Part shown: in pieces, positions 8,326 through 16,311 of the stretch
Layout: every line of letters starts with the position of its first letter
How positions within the stretch are numbered: position 1 is the first letter of the stretch
DNA from: Rhizobium sp. Q54
Lineage (GTDB): Bacteria > Pseudomonadota > Alphaproteobacteria > Rhizobiales > Beijerinckiaceae
Direction of reading: 5' to 3'
DNA: 22,742 nt
NCBI GenBank assembly: GCA_945901195.1
Contig: CAMDKB010000012.1
Location: 1 to 22,742 of the forward strand
Translations under genes and position numbers: made by a program
Notes under the pieces: generated by a model
Seen by the model: the letters and a program-made list of their open reading frames with translations, nothing else
Told to the model about the DNA's origin: nothing
The model's database searches: none

Positions 8326-9090
8326 TCAGTTGATCGTCTGGCCGCCATCGACCAGGATTGACGCACCATGGATGAAGCTCGCCGCATCAGAGACAAGAAA
8401 GGCCGCTGCATTTCCAATTTCATCGCATTCCCCGAAACGCCCGAGCATGACTTTTTGCAGAGTATGAGAAGGGTCCGTGCTGCCGGAATCGAAATAACCT
8501 TTTACACGCGGTGAAAGTGTCGGCCCGGGACAGATTGAATTCACACGTAGGCCCTGAATACCGTAGTCGACAGCCAGCTGCCGCGACAATGACACGACCG
8601 CACCCTTCGCCGCGCAATAAACGGGCATATGAGGATTGCCTATGTGCGCGAATGTCGAAGCCACATTGAGGATCGAGGGTTTGTCTGATTTCAACAAAAG
8701 CGGAATAAATTCACGGCACATGAAATAGACACTGTCGATATCCACAGCCATCAATTCGCGCCATTTATCAGTCGTCAGTTCGGTAAGGGGTTTGATGAAG
8801 TTGTTGCCAGCGTTATTGACGATGGCCTTGGCGCGCCCCCACTTGCCCTCAACAAACTCCCTGAGCTTGATGACATCGCTTTCTTTTGAAACATCGGCGG
8901 CAAAAGTCTCCGCCTTGCCGCCCGCCTTTTCGATGCCTTCCTTCACTTCATCCAGCGTATGCTGCCTTCGCGCGACAAGCACAACAGTCGCGCCAAGTTC
9001 GGCAACAGCCTCCGCAGTCGAACGGCCAATCCCCGTCCCCGCCCCGGTGACCACAACCACCTCGCCGTTGAACTTCAATTGCTTGAGCAC
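8326..9090 (-). CDS. Short-chain dehydrogenase/reductase 1
   Basis: A 254-residue classical SDR. The NAD(P)-binding TGAGTGIG is at residues 15-22 and NNAG at 92-95. The catalytic triad is Ser145, Tyr158 and Lys162 (YCAAK), and the C-terminal ILVDGGQTIN is usual for FabG-like members. ARR after the second strand could favour NADP(H), which is inference. The start is GTG (9088-9090), supported by GGGAGGG six bases upstream. The overall pattern resembles 2,4-dienoyl-CoA reductase or 3-oxoacyl reductase type SDRs, but the substrate is not determined. It lies in the same run as the CoA-transferase and acyl-CoA dehydrogenase, so an acyl-CoA or alcohol intermediate is likely. Confidence 0.9.
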   Translation of the reverse strand: MLKQLKFNGEVVVVTGAGTGIGRSTAEAVAELGATVVLVARRQHTLDEVKEGIEKAGGKAETFAADVSKESDVIKLREFVEGKWGRAKAIVNNAGNNFIKPLTELTTDKWRELMAVDIDSVYFMCREFIPLLLKSDKPSILNVASTFAHIGNPHMPVYCAAKGAVVSLSRQLAVDYGIQGLRVNSICPGPTLSPRVKGYFDSGSTDPSHTLQKVMLGRFGECDEIGNAAAFLVSDAASFIHGASILVDGGQTIN

Positions 9091-9181
9091 GACTTACCCT
9101 CCCTTAATTGTCAGACTCTAACCAACGCCGTCAGCATCTATTTTTTTGCCTGCGATGTCGCGGAGGCGCACAAGGAAACGA

Positions 9182-10369
9182 TTATTCCGCCGCCTTCGTT
9201 TGCATACCTGCATATTGCTTGTCCGTCAGTCCCTGCAGCGCAGGTAGAACCTCGCTGGCAAACAGGCGGATATTCCGCTCGGTCAAATCGCGCGGAAGCG
9301 TGCCAAATTGCATGAGGCAGAGGAGATTCTGGAAGCCCAGCAAACGATGTGTCTCGGTGAATTGTTTGCGAACCGTATCCGGGCTACCGCAGACAATGAT
9401 ACCCTGATCGATAAGACTATCGATAGTGTGTTCCTGGCCGCTGACAGAACGCTTGTGGCTGCGCATATTGGCGAGCGATTTCTGCGAAAGGTAGCCTGGG
9501 GGGAAAAGCATTTCGAAAGGAAGACGCAAAAGCCGGTTAAACAAGACTTCAATGTGCGGCTTGGCTTCGTCACGCGCCTTCTGATCGGTATCTGATATAT
9601 AAACAGGTGTTGACCATCCGATCTGATCGGAACTCGCCGTATAGCCATACATGCTTTCAGCGCATTCGCGATAATAGTTCAAGAACCGCATCACCGATTG
9701 CGTCGGGCTATAGGCTTGCAAATATGTATATTTGCGCGAGGGATGTGCCGCCCATTCAATCGTTTCTGTCGAACCGGTCGAAGGCGCCCATATCGGAGGA
9801 TGCGGCTGTTGGTAGGGCCGGGGCCAAGTGTTCACATATTCGAAATGATAGAACTTGCCTTCAAACGAGAACGGACCCGGCCTCGTCCATGCCTGTACAA
9901 CCAGATCATGCGCTTCCTGAAAGCGGGCGTGCGAGAACGCAGGATTGTTGCCGGTCGAAAAATACTCCGCGCCAATGCCGCGCACCATGCCGGAAATCAG
10001 CCGGCCACCAGTGATATTATCGATCATCGAATGCTCTTCGGCCAGATTGAGCGGATGCTCGCGCAGGCCGAATGCATTGCCCAGAATGGCGAGCTTGGCC
10101 GTCTTGGTTCTGCGCGCTAGCGCAGCCGCGGTCACGACCGGTGATGGCATCAGACCGTAAGCATTTTGATGATGCTCGTTGACCGAAATGCCATCAAAGC
10201 CCAGCTCCGCCGCCAGCTCCAGTTCATCCAGGTAGCGATTATAAAGTTCGTGACCGATCTTCGGATCATAATAGGTGTTGGGCAGCACGACCCAGGCAGC
10301 CCGGTACTTTTCCATGAAGTTCATGTCCAGACTGGCATAGGGCATGAGATGAAACGTGAAGACTTTCAT
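9182..10369 (-). CDS. Luciferase-like (LLM) flavin-dependent oxidoreductase 2
   Basis: A 395-residue member of the luciferase-like monooxygenase superfamily, distinct from the one at 4846-5904. It starts MKVFTFHLMPYASLD, has NEHH at residues 64-67 and the conserved REHPLNLAEEHSMIDNITGG (residues 103-122) followed by RLISGMVRGIG. The later QQPHPPIWAPSTGSTETIEW is a second family landmark. It resembles proteins annotated loosely as limonene-monooxygenase-like, which does not establish a substrate. Its ATG overlaps the alpha/beta hydrolase stop by four bases (ATGA). The two are therefore translationally coupled, and an oxygenase and hydrolase acting in series is a reasonable guess (for example ester or lactone formation followed by hydrolysis). 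Confidence 0.9.
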   Translation of the reverse strand: MKVFTFHLMPYASLDMNFMEKYRAAWVVLPNTYYDPKIGHELYNRYLDELELAAELGFDGISVNEHHQNAYGLMPSPVVTAAALARRTKTAKLAILGNAFGLREHPLNLAEEHSMIDNITGGRLISGMVRGIGAEYFSTGNNPAFSHARFQEAHDLVVQAWTRPGPFSFEGKFYHFEYVNTWPRPYQQPHPPIWAPSTGSTETIEWAAHPSRKYTYLQAYSPTQSVMRFLNYYRECAESMYGYTASSDQIGWSTPVYISDTDQKARDEAKPHIEVLFNRLLRLPFEMLFPPGYLSQKSLANMRSHKRSVSGQEHTIDSLIDQGIIVCGSPDTVRKQFTETHRLLGFQNLLCLMQFGTLPRDLTERNIRLFASEVLPALQGLTDKQYAGMQTKAAE

Positions 10370-11145
10370 GTGCCTGTCCTCCGGATGAATTGTGAGATTT
10401 CCTGGGCAAATTTCTGCGGTTGTTCAATATGCGCCAGATGGGCGCAATTGGCGATCGTAGCATGCGATGCGCCCGGGATAAGCTTCTTCAACGCCTCGCC
10501 ATAGGCGGGGGGAAGTACACGATTTTGCTCGCCCCAGACGATATGAACAGGCGCATTGACACGATGCAGCCAGCGATCAAGCTTAGGGTTACACAACCGC
10601 GGTGACCACGAGTATTTCGCAGCCGCTGCACGATTGCGCTCATAAATATCTTCAAGCTCGCCTGCGCCCCGGATACTTTTCATCCATTCGGCGCCGCCAT
10701 TGCCGGCAAAAAGCATTCTGACCATGTCTTCTTCCGAGCAAACGAAAAGATCGCCACGCGGAACATCCTTGACGCGAATGCCGGCGCTGTTGACCAGAGA
10801 GAGCGACTTGAATTTTTGCCCGGCATAAATGGCCAACTCGAGCGCGAGCCAGCCACCGATGCACTGGCCCACTACATGCACCCGATCGAGCTTCAGGGCA
10901 TCCAGCAAATCAAGATAGAACAGCGAGAGATCCTTGATATCGTCAACGCCATCGACACTTTCCGAGCGGCCAAAACCAGGATGGTCGGGAGCAATCACTT
11001 CAAAACTCTTGGCAAGCTCTTCAAGGCCTGGCTCGTGATCATTGCGTCCCTGCAATCCATGCAGAAACAGAACAGTTTCGCCCTTGCCCGCTCGCCAGAT
11101 GTTGATCTTGCTGCCGCGCAGGTCGATCACCGCGTTCTCAGCCAA
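10366..11145 (-). CDS. Alpha/beta hydrolase with a Cys at the nucleophile position
   Basis: A 259-residue alpha/beta-hydrolase. The oxyanion-hole HG is at residues 29-30 (VLFLHGLQ) and DHPGFGRS at 54-61. The nucleophile elbow reads VVGQCIGGW, so Cys95 stands where a Ser is normal. The usual acid after strand 6 is Asn208 (VWGEQNRVLPP), while the His is present (His236, CAHLAHIEQP). C-C bond hydrolases, esterases and lactonases of aromatic pathways share this fold; Cys nucleophiles are known in dienelactone hydrolase. The start is TTG (11143-11145) with GGGAG about seven bases upstream; the next in-frame ATG lies deep inside the domain. It is the first gene after the 149-base gap and so probably the first of its transcript. 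Confidence 0.88.
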   Translation of the reverse strand: MAENAVIDLRGSKINIWRAGKGETVLFLHGLQGRNDHEPGLEELAKSFEVIAPDHPGFGRSESVDGVDDIKDLSLFYLDLLDALKLDRVHVVGQCIGGWLALELAIYAGQKFKSLSLVNSAGIRVKDVPRGDLFVCSEEDMVRMLFAGNGGAEWMKSIRGAGELEDIYERNRAAAAKYSWSPRLCNPKLDRWLHRVNAPVHIVWGEQNRVLPPAYGEALKKLIPGASHATIANCAHLAHIEQPQKFAQEISQFIRRTGT

Positions 11146-11194
11146 TGTCTCTCTCCCTTGACTCCAGCGCGCACATTTTTGCTGGAAATTTTAC

Positions 11195-11236
11195 ATAGGT
11201 TCCTATCATTTCCCCATGCTGTCAATCAGGGGAAAT
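11195..11236 (-). promoter_or_regulatory. Operator-like repeats upstream of the hydrolase gene
   Basis: Two symmetrical elements lie next to each other. One is the palindrome ATAGG-TT-CCTAT (11195-11206). The other is a perfect eight-base inverted repeat, ATTTCCCC (11208-11215) and GGGGAAAT (11229-11236). On the minus strand a full TTGACA consensus (11220-11225) sits between the arms of the second repeat. No good -10 is found at 16-18 bases from it. This looks like a regulated promoter region for the hydrolase-led transcript, with the regulator encoded elsewhere. The function is inferred from symmetry and position. Confidence 0.45.
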
Positions 11237-11245
11237 AGCGCACTT

Positions 11246-11273
11246 GCGAAACGGCCTCATATGGCCGTTTCGC
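11246..11273 (-). terminator. Strong hairpin after the crotonase gene
   Basis: GCGAAACGGCC (11246-11256) and GGCCGTTTCGC (11263-11273) form a perfect 11-pair stem with a six-base loop, about 20 bases past the crotonase stop. It is the strongest inverted repeat I saw in the window. No T-run follows on either strand, so it may act with Rho or as a 3' end stabiliser rather than as a classical intrinsic terminator. It supports a transcript boundary at this gap. Confidence 0.55.
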
Positions 11274-11294
11274 CCTTGTCTGGCGCATTGACAA

Positions 11295-12116
11295 TCAGCC
11301 GCCTGCTTTTTCGTGACCGCCGAGGCCAGGCCGATATTTGCCCTGCAGGAAATCGCCGATACCTTCACTGCGCCAAGAGCCTTTTTGCCTCAGGGTCAAT
11401 TGATCCGACTTCGCAGCCGAATAATTCATCGCCGCTTCCGAACTCATTTCCAGCGAAAATTTGTAGCCGTCCTTGCATGCCGCCAGCGCATCGGGATCCT
11501 TGGTGGCAATTTCGCTCGCAAGCTCCATCACTTCGCGTTTGAGATCAGCCAGCGGATAGGCTTCATTGATGAAGCCGATTTCCTTGGCGCGGTCGCCTTT
11601 GAAGGGGCGGCCTGTCATCGCGTAGAACAGGGCGTCGCGAGGGCGAAGCAGATTGGCCATTGATTTACTCACGCTGCCGCCGGGATAATGTTTGAAATTG
11701 ATTTCAGACAAGCCGAAAGTTGCTTCTTTCGCAGCGAAGGCAAGGTCACAACCCTCGACAATCGAGAAGGCGCCGCCAAAACAATAGCCATTCACCATGG
11801 CGATCGTCGGCTTTGGATAATATCGCAATGTACGATAACGCCATTCAGTCGCGATTCTATATATACGGTCGAATTCCGGCGGATTATTCTCCAACTCCAT
11901 GAAAAACTGTTTCAGGTCCATGCCGGCGCAAAAAGATTCACCGGCCCCGGTGATAACAACCACGCGGGAGGTTGGCTCGTAACGCAGCTTTTCAAGTACC
12001 TCCGCCATTTCCACGTGAAGCGTAGGGCTCATGGCGTTACGTTTGTGCGGTCGGTTGAGCGTGACGGTGGCGATAGCGTTTTCGATGCTGACGGTAACGG
12101 TGCTGGATTCGGCCAT
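11295..12116 (-). CDS. Crotonase, hydroxycinnamoyl-CoA hydratase-lyase-like
   Basis: A 273-residue crotonase-fold protein. It matches, from memory, p-hydroxycinnamoyl-CoA hydratase-lyase (feruloyl-CoA hydratase/vanillin synthase) far better than generic enoyl-CoA hydratases: NRPHKRNAMSPTL, TGAGESFCAGMDLK, KPTIAMVNGYCFGGAFS and ATFGLSEIN are shared. Equivalents of key residues are Met66, Gly115 (oxyanion hole), Ser118 and catalytic Glu138. The phenol-binding tyrosines differ: Tyr75 of the known enzyme corresponds to Phe71, and Tyr239 to Ala234 (NYSAAKSDQ). It likely hydrates an enoyl-CoA and perhaps cleaves the product to an aldehyde and acyl-CoA, but on a substrate lacking the 4-hydroxyl. The ATG at 12114-12116 has a weak ribosome-binding site. 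It follows the short-chain dehydrogenase gene by 57 bases. Confidence 0.9.
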   Translation of the reverse strand: MAESSTVTVSIENAIATVTLNRPHKRNAMSPTLHVEMAEVLEKLRYEPTSRVVVITGAGESFCAGMDLKQFFMELENNPPEFDRIYRIATEWRYRTLRYYPKPTIAMVNGYCFGGAFSIVEGCDLAFAAKEATFGLSEINFKHYPGGSVSKSMANLLRPRDALFYAMTGRPFKGDRAKEIGFINEAYPLADLKREVMELASEIATKDPDALAACKDGYKFSLEMSSEAAMNYSAAKSDQLTLRQKGSWRSEGIGDFLQGKYRPGLGGHEKAGG

Positions 12117-12173
12117 GGTGCTGTCTCACTTTGCTTGCTTGAGGTTACGATTAAACAATTCAGCGCTCTGGTC

Positions 12174-12995
12174 TCAAGACCAGCCTGCGGGATTTCCGAC
12201 GGCTTCTGATGGAGTTGTCGCAAGCCGTTCCGCGCTCCATTCTGATGCGATAATTCGCCGCCCGGTAACGCCATTTGATCGCGCCGACATGAGCCACGCG
12301 ATTGGCGCCATCATTGCCTCGGGCTGTACGAGCGTCGAGCGATCTACGGCTTCGGTGATGGGGATCATGCGCGTGTTGGCCGCGCCCCCCGGCAACAAGG
12401 CGTTGACGGTCACACCTGTGTTGGCCAGATCCTTGGACCAAATGACTGTTGCCGATTCCAGCGCCGCCTTTGAGGGCCCATAGGGCGAGAAGCCATCCAT
12501 CATCATCGTGTAATAGCTCGTGACAATATTGACGATACGGCCCCACCCCTGTTTCTCCAACACAGGCGCAATTGCTTTGGCCATCAGGAAGGGACCGTTT
12601 ACGTTGACATCGATAGATTGCTTCCAGGCAAAAGCATCCACCTCATAAAAGCGTTTGCGTTGTCCCACAAGAACGTTGCCGATGTTCTGCATGCCAAGAC
12701 CGGCATTGTTGACCAGGCCATGTACCGCGCCAAAATGTGCGATCATCTTGTTCACAGCGTTGCCGCATTGGTCCGGATTTGTAACATCGCAGTCCAGCGT
12801 CAACAGATTGCCGCTCAGATTTTCCTTTGCTGCAAGCTCTTTCAGTTCGGCAATTTCCGCAGCGCTAACGGGCAAGTCAGCGACGCCGACGCGCATACCG
12901 TGGCGCAACAGTGACAACGTCATGGCGCGCCCAAGTCCCCGCGCGCCACCCGTAACGATAACCGCAATATTTTCGGGATCTTTTATCGTACTCAT
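12174..12995 (-). CDS. Short-chain dehydrogenase/reductase 2
   Basis: A 273-residue SDR with TGGARGLG at residues 15-22, an Asp at the end of the second strand (VADLP, residue 40) that suggests NAD+ preference, NNAG at 96-99, and the catalytic residues Ser160, Tyr172 and Lys176 (YGPSK). The C-terminus departs from FabG-like members: there is no IDGG ending, and it finishes SEWSAERLATTPSEAVGNPA. The start ATG (12993-12995) has GGGAG eight bases upstream. Paired with the crotonase immediately downstream, it could oxidise a hydroxyacyl-CoA or an aldehyde/alcohol released by lyase activity (inference). The 32-base gap to the LIV ATPase suggests co-transcription with importer 2. Confidence 0.9.
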   Translation of the reverse strand: MSTIKDPENIAVIVTGGARGLGRAMTLSLLRHGMRVGVADLPVSAAEIAELKELAAKENLSGNLLTLDCDVTNPDQCGNAVNKMIAHFGAVHGLVNNAGLGMQNIGNVLVGQRKRFYEVDAFAWKQSIDVNVNGPFLMAKAIAPVLEKQGWGRIVNIVTSYYTMMMDGFSPYGPSKAALESATVIWSKDLANTGVTVNALLPGGAANTRMIPITEAVDRSTLVQPEAMMAPIAWLMSARSNGVTGRRIIASEWSAERLATTPSEAVGNPAGWS

Positions 12996-13027
12996 GTCCG
13001 CAACTCCCTCACTTGATGACGAGCGGT

Positions 13028-13717
13028 TTACACGCCAAGATACTTTGCTTTTGTTGCACTATCCGCCGCCAGTTCTGCAGGCGTGCAGGAATGAACAATC
13101 GCCCCCTTGTTCATGATGAACACGATATCTGCATATCTCAAGGCGAAGTTGAGTTGTTGTTCGATCAGCAGAATGGATGTTCCTGCCTGCTTCAACGACT
13201 CGATGGTGCGCCCAAGCTCCCGCACAATCAACGGCGCAAGGCCTTCTGTCGGCTCATCCATGAGAAGCAGGCCTGGATTGCCCACGAGGGCGCGTCCGGC
13301 AGCAAGCATCTGTTGTTCACCGCCACTTAACTTTCCCGCAAGGCTGCGGATGCGGCTGCCCAGATTGGGAAACAATTGCAGCACTTTGTCGAAGCTCCAT
13401 TGCCCCTCGCCCCGCGCCGTCACCTGCAGATTTTCACGAATGGTCAAAGATTTGAAAACCTGCCGTCCCTGCGGAACATAACCGACGCCGGCCCGCGCGA
13501 TCAAATGCGCGGGCATGCGGGTTATATCCTGATCCTTAAAAACGATACGGCCGCTTCGGGCCGGTGTTAGCCCCATGATAGAGCGTGCCAGCGTCGACTT
13601 GCCGACGCCATTGCGGCCGAGCAAGGCAACCACCTGCCCCGGTTTCACTTCAAGCGAGACACCCTGCAGGATATAGCTTTCGCCATAATAGGTATGGACG
13701 TCCTGGATGTTCAGCAT
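13028..13717 (-). CDS. livF: LIV-type ABC transporter ATPase (LivF-like), importer 2
   Basis: A 229-residue ATPase of the second HAAT importer: Walker A GRNGVGKST, GYVPQGRQVFKSLTI, signature LSGGEQQ, Walker B LLLMDEP followed by TEGLAPL, and the LivF-type LLIEQQ. The frame is open to a TTG six codons earlier that lies inside the upstream gene. The ATG at 13715-13717, four bases after the livG-like stop, gives the family-typical MLNIQDVHTYYG and is preferred. It is a clear paralogue of the ATPase at 293-1003 rather than a copy, since the residues differ throughout. Confidence 0.92.
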   Translation of the reverse strand: MLNIQDVHTYYGESYILQGVSLEVKPGQVVALLGRNGVGKSTLARSIMGLTPARSGRIVFKDQDITRMPAHLIARAGVGYVPQGRQVFKSLTIRENLQVTARGEGQWSFDKVLQLFPNLGSRIRSLAGKLSGGEQQMLAAGRALVGNPGLLLMDEPTEGLAPLIVRELGRTIESLKQAGTSILLIEQQLNFALRYADIVFIMNKGAIVHSCTPAELAADSATKAKYLGV

Positions 13718-13721
13718 GGCG

Positions 13722-14462
13722 TTAGTCCGCCCCAAGATAGATTTCGGTTACCTTTGGATGATTGCGAATTTCATCCGTAGTGCCCTCGGCGATGACGCCG
13801 CCCTGATGCATGACGGTGATCCGGTCAGCCAGATCAAACGCCACGTCCATATCGTGTTCAATCATGAGGACCGTCATGTCTTTTGGAAGGCTATGCACCA
13901 TGCCAACAGCACGCACGACTTCCGCCGCAGATAAACCTGCCATCGGCTCATCGAGCAACAAGACCTTGGGATTACTCGCCATCGCCAGTATCAGGTCGAC
14001 CTGCCGTTGTTGCCCATAAGATATTTCTCTGGCGGCCTTATCTGCAATCTCGCTCAAGCCCCATTCGTCAAGTAATGCGCCAGCGCGCGCGAAAAGGTCT
14101 TTATCTCCTCGCATGCGTGAAAACATCGAAAATGCGCTTTTGCTCTGCGCCTGCAACGCAAGCACTATATTCTCCGTAGCCGTCAGGCGGGGGAAGAGAT
14201 TTGTGATCTGGAACGTACGAGCAAGACCCAGACGCGCCCTGGCATTGGCGGGTATATTGGTAATGTCCTGCCCAAACAGCGTGACTCGTCCGCTGGAAAC
14301 AGGAAATGCGCCTGACAACATGTTGAACATCGTTGTCTTGCCTGCGCCATTGGGCCCGATGATGAGATGCCGTTCACCTTGCTCCACAGCAAATGAAACA
14401 TTTGAAAGCGCCTGCACGCCGCCAAAGTTTTTCGATACGGCTTCCGCGACAAGCGCACTCAT
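13722..14462 (-). CDS. livG: LIV-type ABC transporter ATPase (LivG-like), importer 2
   Basis: A 246-residue ATPase: VSKNFGGVQAL, Walker A GPNGAGKTT, GLARTFQITNLF, a divergent signature ISYGQQRQ, Walker B VLLLDEP, and the switch His in VLMIEHDMD. The open frame extends 34 codons further, but the ATG at 14460-14462 overlaps the LivM-like stop by four bases. It also has GAGGG about seven bases upstream and gives the standard N-terminus, so I use it. With the LivF-like protein it energises importer 2. Confidence 0.92.
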   Translation of the reverse strand: MSALVAEAVSKNFGGVQALSNVSFAVEQGERHLIIGPNGAGKTTMFNMLSGAFPVSSGRVTLFGQDITNIPANARARLGLARTFQITNLFPRLTATENIVLALQAQSKSAFSMFSRMRGDKDLFARAGALLDEWGLSEIADKAAREISYGQQRQVDLILAMASNPKVLLLDEPMAGLSAAEVVRAVGMVHSLPKDMTVLMIEHDMDVAFDLADRITVMHQGGVIAEGTTDEIRNHPKVTEIYLGAD

Positions 14463-15415
14463 GAACTTGCCCTCTTTTTGCGGTAATCCCGAATTAATCC
14501 GGCAATGCCGTTGGGCGCGAACAGGGCGACGATCAGGTAGACGAATCCCATCAGCATTACCCATCGTTCCGTGTAGGCACTGATAAGATTTTCGAAGAAA
14601 ACGATCAGGGCCGCCCCGAAAGCAGGACCTATCAAGGTGCCTGCCCCGCCAAGTATGACCATCAGCAGCACTTCGGCAGAACGGGCCACGTGGATATAAT
14701 CCGGGCTGACAAAGCGGTTGTAGTAGACATAAAGAATGCCAGCGAGCCCGGCGAAAAGCGCCGCTATGATAAAGATCGCAAATTTATAGAGCCAGACATT
14801 ATATCCAAGAGCGAGCATGCGTGTTTCGCTCTCACGAATGCCCCGCAGAGCATAACCGAACGGTGAGGAGACGATACGCACCATCAAAAATGTCGCTATC
14901 GCTGCGATGAGCAGAACGAAATAATAAAAATTGGCGCCATCGGCCATGGATATGCCGATACCCAGATCGGGCCGCGGCACACTTGGAAGCCCGTCATCGC
15001 CGCCTGTGAGCGAACGCCAGCCAAACGCGATGCCCCACATCAGTTGCGACAAAGCCAGCGTGATCATCAAGAAGTAACTACCACGCGTGCGAAGGGCTAG
15101 CAGACCAAAAAGCACAGCAGCCAGCCCGCTCATGATAAGCCCAGCAGGCAAGGCAAGCCAGACATTCCAGCCCAGTTTCAAGGCCAGCAGGCCGGTGGCA
15201 TAGGCGGACAGGCCGAAATAAGCGGCATGCCCAAGCGACGCCATGCCTGTAAAGCCGATCAACAGATCAAGGCTCATCGCAAACAGAGCAAAAATCATCA
15301 TCTTCACGGCCAGCCCGAGATAATAGGGCGCAAGTATTTTCGGCAGGACCAGCAGCACGAACAGCCCTGCAGCGAAGGCCAATCCAATCCAGCGGGAATA
15401 TGAGGTTCCAGTCAT
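14459..15415 (-). CDS. livM: LIV-type ABC transporter permease (LivM-like), importer 2
   Basis: A 318-residue multi-spanning permease. The first helix follows MTGTSYSRWIGLAF, and the LivM hallmark SLDLLIGFTGMASLGHAAYF with GLSAYATG comes next. LTGGDDGLPSVPRP is the characteristic loop of this subfamily, and MVRIVSSPFGYALRGIRESE is also typical. The ATG at 15413-15415, with GAGG upstream and 10 bases after the LivH-like stop, is preferred over an upstream CTG/TTG-type extension that would overlap the LivH-like gene. It is somewhat longer than the LivM of importer 1 (291 residues) and belongs to a different branch. Confidence 0.92.
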   Translation of the reverse strand: MTGTSYSRWIGLAFAAGLFVLLVLPKILAPYYLGLAVKMMIFALFAMSLDLLIGFTGMASLGHAAYFGLSAYATGLLALKLGWNVWLALPAGLIMSGLAAVLFGLLALRTRGSYFLMITLALSQLMWGIAFGWRSLTGGDDGLPSVPRPDLGIGISMADGANFYYFVLLIAAIATFLMVRIVSSPFGYALRGIRESETRMLALGYNVWLYKFAIFIIAALFAGLAGILYVYYNRFVSPDYIHVARSAEVLLMVILGGAGTLIGPAFGAALIVFFENLISAYTERWVMLMGFVYLIVALFAPNGIAGLIRDYRKKRASS

Positions 15416-15425
15416 CAGCGCCGCC

Positions 15426-16286
15426 TCATTCCCGCCCGAACAGGCCGGTTGGCCGCACTGCAAGGATCAATGCCATGGGCGCAAATATTGTAAAGAGTGC
15501 AAACTCGGGGAAAAATACTTTGCCGAAATTGTCGAGCAGGCCAACAATCAACCCGCCGATCAACGCGCCTTTGAGACTTCCCAGGCCGCCGATGATGACC
15601 ACCACAAATCCCAGCAGCAACACTTCAAAATCGGCGCCGGGATAAACGCCCATGATAGGCCCACCCATCACTCCGCCCAGCGCAGCCAGAAACGCCCCAA
15701 GCGCAAATACCAGTGTGAACAACAGCGAAACATTGATGCCCAGAGCTCGCGCAATTTCTTCGTTATCAACGCCGGCGCGGATCATCGCGCCAACGCGTGT
15801 GCCGTCCTGAATCCACCACAGCACCAGTGCAACCGCGAGGCCAAAGCCGATGATGAACAGCCGGTAGGATGGATAAAAAAAGCCAGCGATCTCGATCGAC
15901 TGACTGAACATTTCAGGCTTCGGCACGGTCTCCGGATTTGATCCCCAGATCAGCATGGCAAGATCGGAAAAGATAAAGAGGAAGCCGAATGTCAGCAGCG
16001 TCTGAGGCATTTCCTGAAGATGCAAGCGACGCAGCAGAAAACGCTCCATCAACACGCCGATCAGGACAATCGCGAACGTTGCAGCAGCAACTGCCAGCAG
16101 AAAGCTGCCGGTCTTCTGCACCACGACAAGCCCGGCATAACCACCCAACAGATAAAAAGAGCCGTGCGCCAGATTCAGGATTTTCATCAGGCCGTAGATC
16201 AGTGAAAGTCCGGACGCCAGGAGAAAGAGCAGCATTCCAAATGAAATGCCGTTCAAAGTTTGAAGCACCCAGAAATTCATTCGCAT
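15426..16286 (-). CDS. livH: LIV-type ABC transporter permease (LivH-like), importer 2
   Basis: A 286-residue membrane permease with the LivH opening: NGISFGMLLFLLASGLSLIY, then GLMKILNLAHGSFYLLGGY. Also seen are the central RAGVDNEEIARALGINV loop and the C-terminal AVRPTGLFGRE. The ATG at 16284-16286 has AAGG a few bases upstream; a second Met two codons in is possible. It follows the binding-protein gene after a 110-base gap that holds two hairpins, and precedes the LivM-like gene by 10 bases. Confidence 0.92.
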   Translation of the reverse strand: MRMNFWVLQTLNGISFGMLLFLLASGLSLIYGLMKILNLAHGSFYLLGGYAGLVVVQKTGSFLLAVAAATFAIVLIGVLMERFLLRRLHLQEMPQTLLTFGFLFIFSDLAMLIWGSNPETVPKPEMFSQSIEIAGFFYPSYRLFIIGFGLAVALVLWWIQDGTRVGAMIRAGVDNEEIARALGINVSLLFTLVFALGAFLAALGGVMGGPIMGVYPGADFEVLLLGFVVVIIGGLGSLKGALIGGLIVGLLDNFGKVFFPEFALFTIFAPMALILAVRPTGLFGRE

Positions 16287-16311
16287 ACACCTTGCAAGTA
16301 TTCACTTGATC

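Noticed and set aside
9091..9181. Terminator or promoter in the 91-base gap between the second luciferase-like gene and the short-chain dehydrogenase.
   Set aside because: It has only weak partial stems and no convincing -35/-10 pair on the minus strand. The T-run lies on the plus strand, the wrong direction for these genes.
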